Assembly (NCBI RefSeq): GCF_018502485.1
Contig: NZ_CP075546.1
Length of the DNA: 64,000 bases
DNA from: Methanospirillum purgamenti
GTDB lineage: Archaea > Halobacteriota > Methanomicrobia > Methanomicrobiales > Methanospirillaceae
Reading direction: 5' to 3' (one strand)
The notes under the pieces were generated by a model. It was given only the letters and a program-made list of their open reading frames with translations, did not search any database and was not told the origin of the DNA. Both the position numbers and the translations under genes were made by a program. This document shows, piece after piece, positions 1 to 8,703 of this stretch (position 1 is the stretch's first letter; each line of letters begins with the position of its first letter).

Positions 1-226
1 CAGTCATCTTCGTCGGAATGTAGTTAAGCACTTTTGCTCGTTTCACCAGTTCATTCCTGATATCACTGTCACTTCCCAGATGAAGGGCTGCGACCTCATC
101 GATAATAAAGTCAAGCTGGTTTATTCCCGTCGGCTTTCCATCCACCAGAATGGAGCCGATATTCGTGTCCTGAGGGACAATACCCCCACAGACTTTGCAA
201 TACACTCCATCCTTCTCGTCACTCAT
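1..226 (-). CDS. NAC-family-like small regulator, 3' end cut by window
   Basis: The frame is open from an ATG at 226 to the window edge, giving 75 visible residues, so the C-terminus is missing. The N-terminus carries a CKVCGG knuckle (Cys-x2-Cys) followed by a conserved-looking segment containing LVDGKPTGINQLDFI and ending in FxYxPTK-like residues. This layout resembles the short methanogen proteins annotated as NAC family transcription factors; that is recall of a family pattern, not a search. Its ATG overlaps the stop of the cupin gene upstream (ATGA), so the two are translationally coupled. Confidence 0.6.
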   Translation of the reverse strand, partial: MSDEKDGVYCKVCGGIVPQDTNIGSILVDGKPTGINQLDFIIDEVAALHLGSDSDIRNELVKRAKVLNYIPTKMT

Positions 227-603
227 GATTCCTTCTCCCGGATCATCGTCAGGGACATCTTGAACCTGGTTATAGCGCTCAGGGCGTGGGGAACCCCGGC
301 TGGGAAGATTATCGTATCTCCTTCCTTCATCTGGTACGTTACACCCTGAACCCATACCTCACATTCACCGTCAAGAATGGTGACGACCGCATCAAAAGGA
401 GCGGTGTGTTCAGATAACCCTTCGTCCTCGTCAAAGGAAAAGAGGGTAATGGATCCTGCCTTCGTATTCACGATCATCCGGCTGGCAACCGTACCATCCT
501 GATAATCGACAAGATCTTTCAGGGTCAATACTTTTCCACGAAGCTCGTCACGCTTCTTACCGGTTTTATCCGCTTTTTCCAGGGTATCTGAATTGAATTC
601 CAT
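223..603 (-). CDS. Small cupin-domain protein
   Basis: A 126-residue single-domain cupin. The second half shows the beta-barrel signature: LSEHTAPFDAVVTILDGE followed by EGDTIIFPAGVPHAL, with His and Glu in metal-ligand-like positions. I chose the ATG at 603, which has a GGTGA-type ribosome binding site, over a GTG at 648 that would add 15 residues. Substrate is unknown; small cupins of this kind in anaerobes are usually hypothetical metal-binding enzymes or sensors. It is coupled to the NAC-like gene by a 4-base overlap, suggesting a two-gene transcript. Confidence 0.85.
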   Translation of the reverse strand: MEFNSDTLEKADKTGKKRDELRGKVLTLKDLVDYQDGTVASRMIVNTKAGSITLFSFDEDEGLSEHTAPFDAVVTILDGECEVWVQGVTYQMKEGDTIIFPAGVPHALSAITRFKMSLTMIREKES

Positions 604-734
604 GATCTTCACCAGGGGAGAATAATTAAGGTACTGACGTTCGGGCACTTATGTATTTCAGGCAGGAGGAATCGGAGCATAGAAGTTCTACGCATCCGGA
701 TGATGAAAGATATTGGCTGTGGCCGTGATTGGTA

Positions 735-2351
735 TCAGACCGGAACCATCCGCTTCATGTCCTCTTCTACGGTGCTGTTCTTTCCGATATTAAAGTTTTC
801 AACCAGGACGTTGAGCACCCCCGGAGAGACAAAACCAGGCAGTTTCGGACCGAGAGTGATGTTCTTTACCCCGAGTGAGAGCAGAGCAAGGAGGACAAGA
901 ACCGCCTTCTGTTCATACCAGGCAATATTGAAGACCACCGGCAGTTCGTTGATACTGACCCCGAATGCCTCTGCCAGGGCCTTGGCGATGACCACCAGTG
1001 AGTAACAGTCATTACACTGACCGGCGTCAATCACCCGGGGGATACCGCCTATGTCACCCAAGTCCAGGAAATTATACCGGTACTTGGCACACCCGGCGGT
1101 CAGGATGACGGTGTTCTTTGGCAGGGCCTGTGCAAAGTCCGTGTAATACTGACGCTCAGACTGACGCCCGTCACACCCGGCCATAACCACGAACTTCTTG
1201 ATATCTCCCTTCTTTACGGCATCAATCACGGTTCCGGCAAGGGCAAGAACAGCTTCATGGGCACAGCCGGTGATGAGATCGCGACCGTTGGTTTTGGCCG
1301 GCTCTGGGGGCTGGCATTTCTTTGCATGGTCGATGATGGCAGAGAAGTCCTTGGTTCCGTCTGCCTTCTTCGGGATGTATGTGATACCCGGATACCCTGC
1401 CGGACCGGTGGTGTATACCCGGCCTATATATGAATCCCTGGGAGGAACGATACAGTTCGTCGTAACCAGGACCGGACCGTTAAAGGTATCAAACTCTTCC
1501 TTCTGGTGCCACCAGGATGATCCATAGTTCCCGATCAAATGCGTGTACTTCTTGAATGCCGGGTATGCATGTGCAGGGAGCATCTCGCCATGCGTGTAGA
1601 TATCAACTCCGCTGTCCCTGGACTGCTCGAGGAGCTGCTCCATGTCACGAAGGTCATGTCCGGTGATCAGAATACCCGGATTTGTTCCAACAGTGGTCTT
1701 TACTGATGTGATCTCCGGATTTCCATAGGTCTTCGTATTCGCGGTATCAAGCAGGGCAAGTGTCTGAACACCTACCTCCCCGCATTCGAGCACCATGGCG
1801 ATCATTGCATCAACGGGAAGATCCTGCACAGTTGATGCAAGACCTTTCTGCATATAGTCGGTTATTGCCGCGTCCGTAAATCCGAGCATCTCTGCATGGT
1901 GATAATATGCAGCGACACCTTTCAGACCAAATACCACCAGAGCCCGGAGTGAATGCACATCATCATTGACATTGGCTAATTCTGCAATCTCTTTCGCCTT
2001 TACAGTAATGTCAGCATCACTCTTCGGGGTCCAGGTGCAGGCATCAGGCTCGTTCTCTCCGGCTTTCGGGAGGGCATCCCTAATAGCGATGGCCTGGGTG
2101 ATAAGCGCTTTGAGCCGTTCATCATCAAAATTCGTATTGGTCAGGGTTGCAAAGAGTGCTTCGGTAATGAATGCCCCTGCGTCTTTGTTTTCTTCTCCCT
2201 TCGCCCTGGCTGCTATGTTGCGAATTGAAATTCCCTTGCAGAGATAAATGAGCACATCCTGCACACCTGCGGTATGATCTTCCTTCCCACAGATCCCTTT
2301 CACCGTACACCCGGTCCCCCGGGCAGTCTCTTCACACTGGTAACAAAACAT
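735..2351 (-). CDS. hcp: Hydroxylamine reductase / hybrid cluster protein
   Basis: A full-length 538-residue hybrid cluster protein (prismane protein), which reduces hydroxylamine and, in bacteria, acts as an NO reductase in nitrosative stress. The N-terminus MFCYQCEETARGTGC begins the four-Cys motif (Cys3, Cys6, Cys15, Cys21; spacing x2, x8, x5) of class I Hcp. Hybrid-cluster ligands are visible in the C-terminal half as TGCAHEAV, MAGCDGRQSERQYY, TAGCAKYR and AGQCNDCYS. The start has an AGGAG 10 bases upstream. A divergent HxlR regulator, zinc ribbon and ferredoxin follow, which suggests a redox-stress module with the ferredoxin as possible electron donor (inference). Confidence 0.97.
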   Translation of the reverse strand: MFCYQCEETARGTGCTVKGICGKEDHTAGVQDVLIYLCKGISIRNIAARAKGEENKDAGAFITEALFATLTNTNFDDERLKALITQAIAIRDALPKAGENEPDACTWTPKSDADITVKAKEIAELANVNDDVHSLRALVVFGLKGVAAYYHHAEMLGFTDAAITDYMQKGLASTVQDLPVDAMIAMVLECGEVGVQTLALLDTANTKTYGNPEITSVKTTVGTNPGILITGHDLRDMEQLLEQSRDSGVDIYTHGEMLPAHAYPAFKKYTHLIGNYGSSWWHQKEEFDTFNGPVLVTTNCIVPPRDSYIGRVYTTGPAGYPGITYIPKKADGTKDFSAIIDHAKKCQPPEPAKTNGRDLITGCAHEAVLALAGTVIDAVKKGDIKKFVVMAGCDGRQSERQYYTDFAQALPKNTVILTAGCAKYRYNFLDLGDIGGIPRVIDAGQCNDCYSLVVIAKALAEAFGVSINELPVVFNIAWYEQKAVLVLLALLSLGVKNITLGPKLPGFVSPGVLNVLVENFNIGKNSTVEEDMKRMVPV

Positions 2352-2436
2352 GGGTATCGTTCTCCTGTATGGAAATGCTACAAAGTATCAATTGTATATC
2401 AACTTATTAATAGGTGTGAGTTTCAGAAAGTATACT
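2352..2436. promoter_or_regulatory. Divergent promoter region of hcp and the HxlR regulator
   Basis: This 85-base AT-rich gap separates two divergent genes and must hold both promoters. TATA-like stretches are visible around 2390-2410. A clear palindromic operator was not found beyond the 6-base CAATTG. Confidence 0.45.
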
Positions 2437-2796
2437 GTGCATGAGATCTGTACAGTCAACATGACCGTGAAATACCTGCTCAAAAAATGGACCCTTCTTA
2501 TCATTTTGGAACTGTATAAAGGCCAGAATTATACCCGCAGGTTTTCTGAATTAAAAGAGGCCCTCTCTGACATCACCCCGAAGATCCTGTCTGAGCGGCT
2601 CAAAGAACTCGAAGATGAAGGCATTATTACAAAGAAAGTAGATGCAACATCGTTTCCAGTCAGGTGTGAATATACCCTAACAGAGAGTGGTGCAGACCTT
2701 ATCGAAGTAATCCGGGATATCAAGCGATGGGCCCTGAAATGGAAGATAGATAATATCCCCTGTGGTGAACAGGATTGCAGGAACTGTGTCCTCTGA
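2437..2796 (+). CDS. HxlR-family winged-helix transcriptional regulator
   Basis: A 119-residue HxlR-type (MarR-like winged helix) regulator. The family hallmark is an N-terminal Cys before the first helix, here VHEICTVNMTVKYLLKKWT, then the recognition region RFSELKEAL-DITPKILSERLKELEDEGII and the wing YTLTESGADL. I chose the GTG at 2437 because it places the conserved Cys at residue 5, as in the family; the frame is open further upstream to 2350, and an ATG at 2461 would remove the Cys. A CGEQDCRNC cluster closes the protein. Thiol- or aldehyde-sensing via the N-terminal Cys is known for HxlR relatives. Divergence from hcp makes it the likely hcp regulator. Confidence 0.85.
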   Translation: MHEICTVNMTVKYLLKKWTLLIILELYKGQNYTRRFSELKEALSDITPKILSERLKELEDEGIITKKVDATSFPVRCEYTLTESGADLIEVIRDIKRWALKWKIDNIPCGEQDCRNCVL

Positions 2797-2838
2797 TCAC
2801 CCCGGAGGAATCGTTTCATTGGAAAGGAATAGGTAAAG

Positions 2839-3084
2839 ATGATGATTCTGGATACATGTCCGGGAGTAAAGGACCTCAAGACTCCCACACTAACAATAAA
2901 GAAATGTCCGAAATGTGGAGAGGAAGTTGAAATTTTCTCAAATGACACCCGGGTTCCATGTGAGAACTGTGGATTTGTCATCTACAATGACACGCTCTCC
3001 TGCATTCAGTGGTGTAAATATGCGAAGGAATGTGTCGGGGAAGAGATGTATAACGCATTTCATCAAAAAAAGGGAGGCAGATAA
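2839..3084 (+). CDS. Small zinc-ribbon protein
   Basis: An 81-residue protein with a zinc ribbon: KCPKCGEE, then VPCENCGF, and a third Cys pair C-x3-C near the end (CIQWCKYAKECVG). Proteins with this arrangement occur next to redox-stress and methanogen genes and are often mislabelled as phosphohydrolases; no enzymatic motif is visible here. An AGGTAAAG ribosome binding site precedes the ATG. It lies 42 bases after the HxlR regulator on the same strand and probably shares its transcript. Confidence 0.8.
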   Translation: MMILDTCPGVKDLKTPTLTIKKCPKCGEEVEIFSNDTRVPCENCGFVIYNDTLSCIQWCKYAKECVGEEMYNAFHQKKGGR

Positions 3085-3267
3085 TTGATCGTTACTCTCC
3101 TGACTTCACATCATGCAGGTATCAGGGAGTGATACCAAAATCATAGGATATACCGGTTGAAAGGTAATACCCAAAAGGAAACTTTCTCCTTTTTGTACCT
3201 GTAAATTGCATATACCATAGAAGGGGGCATAATTCCTGTACCATGTGCCCCAGGAGAGGGAGAACAC
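3085..3267 (+). promoter_or_regulatory. Promoter region with several inverted repeats upstream of ferredoxin gene
   Basis: The gap holds three inverted repeats. A perfect 7-base pair GGTATCA/TGATACC with a 5-base spacer lies at 3118-3136. AAAAGGA/TCCTTTT with a 7-base spacer lies at 3173-3193. GGGGCA/TGCCCC spans 3224-3251. GGTAATACC at 3163-3171 is a further 9-base palindrome. A TATA-like TTGCATATA follows at about 3207-3215. The first or second may terminate the regulator transcript, or they may be operator sites for the ferredoxin gene. Confidence 0.4.
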
Positions 3268-4101
3268 ATGAAGCGAAAAATAATTTCTATTAACGAAGAC
3301 GCCTGCACCGGCTGCGGTCAATGTATCCCTGACTGTCCGGAAGGAGCACTTCAGGTTATTGAAGGAAAGGCACGTCTCATTTCAGATCTTTTTTGTGATG
3401 GTCTAGGCGCCTGTATCGGTACATGTCCGGAAGGGGCCATCCGGGTGATCGAGCGGGAGGCAGAGCCATATGATGAAAGAGCAGTCATGCAGAATATCAT
3501 AAAGCAGGGACCCGCAGTTATCACCGCTCATCTGGACCATCTGCAAACCCATGGCGAGCAGGAACTCTATCGTCAGGCCATATCTTTCCTACAGGACCAG
3601 AAGATTCAGGTACCGGACCATAATACGCAACACGGTCCTCATCATGGGAATAGGGCAGGATGTCCGGGGGCTGCGATGCACACCATTCCACGACCTCATG
3701 AGAAAAAAGGCACACAAGCAGATGCGCGGGCAGAGTCAGAACTGCAGCAATGGCCGGTTCAACTCCGGCTGATACATCCTCATGCATCGTATTTTGATAA
3801 TGCCGACCTTCTTATCGCAGCAGATTGTGTTCCGTTTGCATATGCTGATTTTCATCGCGATTTTCTGAAAGGAAAGATCCTTCTCATATTCTGTCCGAAA
3901 CTTGATGCGGACATTGACAAATATATCGATAAACTTGCAGAGATATTCAGATTACACGCAATTCATTCAGTGACTATCGTGCACATGGAAGTCCCCTGCT
4001 GCAGCGGAGTCACCTCTGTCGTAAACCAGGCAATACATCTTTCAGAGCAAAAGATACCGGTTGAGGAGATAACCATCACTATCAACGGGAACGTAAAGTG
4101 A
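3268..4101 (+). CDS. Two-[4Fe-4S] ferredoxin with C-terminal domain, Hcp-associated
   Basis: A 277-residue iron-sulfur protein. Residues about 10-60 hold two cluster motifs, CTGCGQCIPDCPEGA and CDGLGACIGTCPEGA; the second spacing is slightly atypical (C-x5-C-x3-C). A linker rich in His and Gly (about residues 110-160) leads to a C-terminal domain with the segment LLIAADCVPFAYADFHRDF and VPCCSGV near the end. Proteins of this layout are often labelled 4Fe-4S or ATP-binding and commonly sit near hcp in anaerobes. A GGAGAGGGAG ribosome binding site precedes the ATG. A role as electron donor to Hcp is inferred from context only. Confidence 0.85.
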   Translation: MKRKIISINEDACTGCGQCIPDCPEGALQVIEGKARLISDLFCDGLGACIGTCPEGAIRVIEREAEPYDERAVMQNIIKQGPAVITAHLDHLQTHGEQELYRQAISFLQDQKIQVPDHNTQHGPHHGNRAGCPGAAMHTIPRPHEKKGTQADARAESELQQWPVQLRLIHPHASYFDNADLLIAADCVPFAYADFHRDFLKGKILLIFCPKLDADIDKYIDKLAEIFRLHAIHSVTIVHMEVPCCSGVTSVVNQAIHLSEQKIPVEEITITINGNVK

Positions 4102-4348
4102 GTTTCCCTGATTTACAAAACTATAACAAAAGATGAGATCCCTCGGTAAAAAGGGCAAGTGCCATCTGAATGGGAACTTCCGGGCATCAAAGGACAAGAA
4201 TGGCTTTTTTTTATACTCATGATATATCACGAATCAGGCGGAAGGTTTTCTCCCTCCCGACAGGTAGTACTCAGTAGTTCATGATGGTCAACAAGATAAA
4301 GATTCACAATCGTGAAACTATTTATTCTTGCGAGTCAGATAAATACCC
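4102..4348. promoter_or_regulatory. Gap with T-tract terminator and a TTCAC-N4-GTGAA operator candidate
   Basis: An 8-T run at 4205-4212 is a plausible archaeal terminator for the ferredoxin gene. An imperfect palindrome TTCACAATCGTGAA (5-base arms, 4-base spacer) lies at 4303-4316, 33 bases before the start of the downstream regulator, which suits an operator for autoregulation. The same arm sequence recurs upstream of nadA. Confidence 0.4.
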
Positions 4349-5107
4349 ATGAAATTTCCTGCTCTCCTTCTGGTGGCATTTCTCCTCTCCTCTCAGATCT
4401 GGATAGCAGGCGGGCTACAACCCACAGTATCTATCCAGCGAACAAATTGCTGCATGAATTCACCGTGTTCAGAAGCATCCGGACAGACAGCTTCTGGTAC
4501 GGGACATTGTTCCTGCAATTCCATGCCCGCTTCGATGGCCCAGAATGCATGTTCCTGCATGCATCATCGGATGATGACATCCGCTCCGGGTGTACTCGAA
4601 CGGGTCAGAACGTTTGTTGTCAGAGGGTATCGAAAAATCACTAAGAAAAATGTTCTTGATCATCCTGCTCGAAAACTTCTCTATGACCTGATACGAGATA
4701 ACCCCGGACTTGAGCGAAAAGATCTGGTAAAACTGAGCGGATTGAATGAACATACGATCAAATATCACTTAGAACAGATTCAGAGTGCAGGTCAGATCTC
4801 TGTTTGCCTTGCAGGAAATAACAGGCATTATTTTGAGAATCATGGAACATATTCATCCCAGGAGCAACAGTTATTTTCCCGGTGTCATCAGGATGGACCG
4901 GGGCGTATCATACGGGTAGTCCGGGAAAACCCGGGAATAAACCGGGGGGATGTTGCAAAAGAACTGGGAGTATCAGGCCCGGTGATATCGAGGAGCATTC
5001 TTCCCCTGATACAGGCAGGCATCATCAGGCAGGAGGCAGATGGAAAATACAGGAGATATTACCCAGGATGGGATGCACAAACCATCACTCATAATCTCAA
5101 TTCCTGA
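4349..5107 (+). CDS. Winged-helix regulator with N-terminal hydrophobic segment and Cys/Met/His-rich region
   Basis: A 252-residue protein with an unusual order. Residues 4-23 form a hydrophobic segment. Residues 34-76 are dense in soft metal ligands: Cys34, 35, 40, 54, 56, 68 and 70, His53, 72 and 73, and Met59, 63, 71, 75 and 76. Residues about 100-160 and 185-240 form two winged-helix domains (HPARKLLYDLIRDNPGL...HTIKYHLEQ and IIRVVRENPGINRGDVA...GPVISRSILPLI), the duplicated layout common in methanogen regulators. With one membrane span, metal-binding region and DNA-binding domains should lie on the same, cytoplasmic side. The downstream OB-fold protein and ABC transporter are likely targets. 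A copper or zinc sensor role is inference. Confidence 0.75.
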   Translation: MKFPALLLVAFLLSSQIWIAGGLQPTVSIQRTNCCMNSPCSEASGQTASGTGHCSCNSMPASMAQNACSCMHHRMMTSAPGVLERVRTFVVRGYRKITKKNVLDHPARKLLYDLIRDNPGLERKDLVKLSGLNEHTIKYHLEQIQSAGQISVCLAGNNRHYFENHGTYSSQEQQLFSRCHQDGPGRIIRVVRENPGINRGDVAKELGVSGPVISRSILPLIQAGIIRQEADGKYRRYYPGWDAQTITHNLNS

Positions 5108-5244
5108 CATTTTTTTCTTCATGTAGCTCTTCTGATTAGAACAGGTATATATTCACAATTCCAATGCTAACAATAGCGGACGGAGATGGATGAAAAACCC
5201 CATTTTCATCCGAATCATCCTTCGTACTACAGGAGGAATGAATT

Positions 5245-5616
5245 ATGAAAAAATGTATGAAATATGCAACATTCGCTATATTTTTAATCCTTTGTCTGAC
5301 AGGAATCGCTTTCGCAGAAACGATTGAGCAGAAAGATTCGAATCAGGTACAGATAGGGACCATTCTGGAAGATCCAGAAACCTATGTGGGACAAAACGTC
5401 ACCTTTAATGGAACAATCTCATCACAATGTGGATCAGGATGCTGGTTTATCATATCTGACGATACGGGAGATCTGTATGTAACCCTGCGGGCCAACAATT
5501 TTGTGATCCCCCCGGCTATGGGTAAAAAAGCCACGGTAATAGGCCAGGTTTCCATGAAAGGTGATGTCTATGTAACCGGGAGCCAGGTCATTATCGGGGA
5601 TACCACCTATCCATGA
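5245..5616 (+). CDS. Secreted OB-fold domain protein
   Basis: A 123-residue protein with a signal peptide (residues 1-25, ending in GIAFA) and one OB-fold-like domain: ILEDPETYVGQNVTFNGTI, then a CGSGC pair, WFIISDDTGDLYVTL, and a closing strand KKATVIGQVSMKGDVYVTG. The Cys pair could form a disulfide or bind metal outside the cell. An AGGAGG ribosome binding site precedes the ATG. The stop overlaps the permease start (ATGA), so it belongs to the ABC transporter operon and may be its extracytoplasmic partner. Confidence 0.8.
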   Translation: MKKCMKYATFAIFLILCLTGIAFAETIEQKDSNQVQIGTILEDPETYVGQNVTFNGTISSQCGSGCWFIISDDTGDLYVTLRANNFVIPPAMGKKATVIGQVSMKGDVYVTGSQVIIGDTTYP

Positions 5617-6782
5617 ATCTTTTCATTTTTGCTCTCCGGAACCTACAGCGCCGGAGGATACGAACCATCCTTACTATGGCCGGAATCGCTCTGGCTGTGG
5701 CGGTCCTGTTTTCCTTACTGGCATTCCAGGCTGGATATGAACAGGAACTTATGAAGGATGTGGACAGCCTCGGAATTCATATGCTCGCAGTCCCGAAAGG
5801 ATGCCCCTATGAAGCAGCCAGCCTCATCATGCATGGAGGAGTTATCCCCAAGTATCTGAATGAGTCAGACCTCTTACTGGTAAAAAATACTGAAGGAGTA
5901 TCCCTCGCCACCCCGATGCTTCTCCATCAGTTCATGGTAAACGGATCTCCCCACATTCTCTATGGGATCGTGGGATCAGAAATGCGGTCCATACGACCAT
6001 ACTGGAAGATTGAAGGGAGATTCTTCGAAGATAGCGAGCAGAAGGTGATGGTTGTCGGAAAAGGACTTGCTGAAAAAGAAGAACTAAAAGTCGGACAGAT
6101 GCTTCCCTTTGGGCCAAAAAAAGAGCCGTTCGAGATCATCGGGATACTGGATGCATCCGGAGGACAGGAGGATGAGTTCCATTTTGTTCCACTCGATGAA
6201 GCACAGCGGGTATTTAGAAAAGAGGGGCAACTTACTACGATAGCCGTCCTCGCCGATGATATCGGAAGTTCCGGGATGGTAGCGGATAGAATTGAAGAGA
6301 TCCCCGATATGCAGGTGGTCACGATGACCCAGATTACCGGCACAATCCTCAATATCGTCGGGTCTGCCCGGACACTCCTGCTCTCAATGATTGTCGTAAC
6401 CCTCGTGATCACCGCATTTGGAATCACCAATACCTTGCTCATGTCGGTTCATGAACGGACAAAAGAATTCGGGATGCTCAAAGCAATTGGTGCCCGATCT
6501 CATGATATCATCAGGCTGGTTATATTAGAGACATTGGTTGTAACCTTCCTCGGGGGTGTAGCGGGAGTTCTTCTTGCCTTGCTTGGAGGAGGGATTATTG
6601 AATCCTTCATCAGGAAAAACGTCCCTTATGCTCCTTCAGGTAGTCTGATTGCAGCAGATCCGGTTATGGCACTCCTCTGTATCGGACTATCAGTCATACT
6701 TGGACTGGTATGCAGTATGTATCCGGCGATTCGCTCTGCCAGACAATCACCTATGGAAGCCATGAGGAGTGAAATATCATGA
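5613..6782 (+). CDS. MacB/FtsX-type ABC transporter permease
   Basis: A 389-residue permease of the MacB/LolC/FtsX superfamily. One membrane helix near residues 15-40 (RTILTMAGIALAVAVLFSLL) is followed by a large extracytoplasmic MacB core domain and three C-terminal helices (about residues 250-380). The cytoplasmic coupling stretch HERTKEFGMLKAIGA is the typical FtsX signature, and the end PAIRSARQSPMEAMRSE is classic. Family members perform mechanotransmission or export lipoproteins and toxic compounds rather than import. It overlaps both neighbours by 4 bases. Confidence 0.92.
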   Translation: MNLFIFALRNLQRRRIRTILTMAGIALAVAVLFSLLAFQAGYEQELMKDVDSLGIHMLAVPKGCPYEAASLIMHGGVIPKYLNESDLLLVKNTEGVSLATPMLLHQFMVNGSPHILYGIVGSEMRSIRPYWKIEGRFFEDSEQKVMVVGKGLAEKEELKVGQMLPFGPKKEPFEIIGILDASGGQEDEFHFVPLDEAQRVFRKEGQLTTIAVLADDIGSSGMVADRIEEIPDMQVVTMTQITGTILNIVGSARTLLLSMIVVTLVITAFGITNTLLMSVHERTKEFGMLKAIGARSHDIIRLVILETLVVTFLGGVAGVLLALLGGGIIESFIRKNVPYAPSGSLIAADPVMALLCIGLSVILGLVCSMYPAIRSARQSPMEAMRSEIS

Positions 6783-7471
6783 CCGTTATCGCAGTTTCTG
6801 ATCTTGCCAAGGTGTACAAACGTGGTGCCGAAGAGGTGCATGCACTCCGGGGAGTCAGTCTCAGCGTGAATGCCGGAGAATTTGTATCGATAGTCGGGCC
6901 TTCCGGATCCGGAAAGACTGCACTCCTCAACCTGCTGGGCTGTCTTGATACACCAACCGGCGGAATTATCTCCATCAACGGAACCGATGTCACGACGCTT
7001 CCTGAAAGCCGGCGTGTCCTGATCAGGAGAGAACAGATAGGATTTGTGTTCCAGCAGTTCTTTCTCATCCCGACCCTGAATGCAAAGGAGAATATCCTCC
7101 TCCCGTTAACATTCAGTAAAAAGCAGGTTGATGAATCAAGAGCACGGGAGATTTTGGAGATGGTGGGACTATCACATAGGGAGAATCATCTTCCCCATGA
7201 ACTCTCCGGCGGCGAGATGCAACGGGTGGCCATTGGAAGGGCATTGATCAATGATCCAAAGATCATTCTCGCTGATGAGCCTACCGGCAATCTTGACAGT
7301 CACACCGCTGAACAAATGTATGGGATATTTGAGGAACTGGTGGAAAGAGGGTATACGGTTATAATTGTTACTCACAATACCGAGCTAGCCCATCGGGCAC
7401 ACCGGGTAATTCGTCTGCGGGATGGGCATTTAGAGCCGGATGAACCCTGTGTTTGTCAGGATAATACCTGA
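6779..7471 (+). CDS. ABC transporter ATPase, LolD/MacB type
   Basis: A 230-residue ATPase. Walker A is GPSGSGKT (about residue 40), the Q-loop lies in FVFQQFFLIPTL, the signature is LSGGEMQRVAIGRAL, Walker B is IILADEPTGNLD and the switch His is in IIVTHNTELA. Length and sequence fit the MacB/LolD/FtsE group that pairs with FtsX-fold permeases. It is translationally coupled to the permease (ATGA at 6779). The tail EPCVCQDNT contains a Cys pair. Regulation by the Cys-rich winged-helix protein upstream is likely from synteny. Confidence 0.93.
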   Translation: MTVIAVSDLAKVYKRGAEEVHALRGVSLSVNAGEFVSIVGPSGSGKTALLNLLGCLDTPTGGIISINGTDVTTLPESRRVLIRREQIGFVFQQFFLIPTLNAKENILLPLTFSKKQVDESRAREILEMVGLSHRENHLPHELSGGEMQRVAIGRALINDPKIILADEPTGNLDSHTAEQMYGIFEELVERGYTVIIVTHNTELAHRAHRVIRLRDGHLEPDEPCVCQDNT

Positions 7472-7546
7472 CCAGATCCTTTCCTTTTCTTTATAACCGA
7501 ATCTGCCCAGCAAAAAACTTGGAGGAAATGAAAGAAAGAAGGTGAG

Positions 7547-8539
7547 TTAAAAGTCAGCAAAGGGAGTCAGATCACATCCCGTGCAGGGAAGACACATCGT
7601 TTTTGCATGAAGGGGGGATATACCATACCTGCTCATTTCAGCTTTTGCATGATAACCAAGACGGAGCAGGCGGTCTGCTGATGGTCTTTCTGCGCCCGGA
7701 ATTGGACAGGACGGGTGAATCACTACCGGGCGAAGAACCGGGATGACGCCTAAAGACGCAAGTTCTGAAACACCGGAGACGACCGTTTGATCATCTTCCC
7801 CAAGACCGATGATCATATTGGAACTCACATGATTTTTTCCAAATATACGAGCCGCATCTTTCAGCGCATTCAGAATATAATCCAGGTTTTGATCAGGACA
7901 TATGGCAGGGAAGAGAGCTCGGTCCATGGTTTCAACATTATATTTTACCTCATCAGCCCCCGCTGCATACATCCGTTCGGAACTGTCATGTGTCGGATAC
8001 AAAGAAACCCCGATGGGAACATCATACTCTTTTCGAAGTATTTTAACAATCCCTTCCATCCTGGTGACTTCATGTTCAGGCGAGATCTCAATACCGGTGG
8101 TGAGAGAAATCGCCTGAAGGAACCCTCGTGAATTGACTTCATGGATAAGGCTGAAAACCTCTTCTGGTGACTTCACTGGTCCCTGGATTTGATGGACCGG
8201 ACAGAATGCACACCGGAATATACACCGCTCTGAAACGGTGATATATGCCTGATGAGGACAATGGGCACCAACAGGTTCTATGAAGCCCCGAGCAATAAAA
8301 AATCCCTCATGCTCGATAATAACTCCATCCCCATCCGATCTCATTAAAATAGGGCTGTTATCCCGAATTGATAGTCGTACCCGGCGCGAGTCAGCAGAAA
8401 AGAAGACAGATCTTCCTCCGGCACCCGGACCTGCAGTGGATCTCCCTACATACTCAGGACGTTCCAGGGCGGGATCCAGCCTGACTGAGCCGATACTGAT
8501 TAATTTTGCTTTTATTTCTGCAGTAAATGAATCATCCAT
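7547..8539 (-). CDS. Radical SAM protein of unknown function
   Basis: A 330-residue protein with the radical SAM cluster motif CIFRCAFC (C-x3-C-x2-C) about residue 105 and a preceding strand AYITVSE. Downstream are GVSLYPT, a VEVKYNVET-like strand and NMIIGLGEDD, consistent with a TIM-barrel core. A C-terminal cluster CLPCTGCDL suggests a second iron-sulfur or zinc site. I chose the ATG at 8539, preceded by AGGTGAAAGG, over a GTG at 8548. The layout recalls biotin-synthase-related archaeal radical SAM proteins, but I do not recognise the reaction. It is convergent with the ABC operon and has no obvious partner. Confidence 0.8.
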   Translation of the reverse strand: MDDSFTAEIKAKLISIGSVRLDPALERPEYVGRSTAGPGAGGRSVFFSADSRRVRLSIRDNSPILMRSDGDGVIIEHEGFFIARGFIEPVGAHCPHQAYITVSERCIFRCAFCPVHQIQGPVKSPEEVFSLIHEVNSRGFLQAISLTTGIEISPEHEVTRMEGIVKILRKEYDVPIGVSLYPTHDSSERMYAAGADEVKYNVETMDRALFPAICPDQNLDYILNALKDAARIFGKNHVSSNMIIGLGEDDQTVVSGVSELASLGVIPVLRPVVIHPSCPIPGAERPSADRLLRLGYHAKAEMSRYGISPLHAKTMCLPCTGCDLTPFADF

Positions 8540-8703
8540 ACCTTTCACCTGAAACTCAAGGCCCCTCTCATATCACTTTCGAGATGAGAGATTGGTATGT
8601 TGCCATATAAGGTAAGAATCAGGAATGCGGCAAATCATGCCGGAACCTCTTTCAATCTACATTGTCGTGCGAAAAGAAAAAAAAGAATTTCAGCAGGGTT
8701 TTT

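Noticed and set aside
700..1005. Open frame on the plus strand inside hcp
   Set aside because: It lies antisense to the conserved C-terminal part of Hcp and has no recognisable product.
2385..2400. CAATTG palindrome between hcp and the HxlR gene as an operator
   Set aside because: Only 6 bases are palindromic and the flanks are direct, not inverted, so chance is likely.
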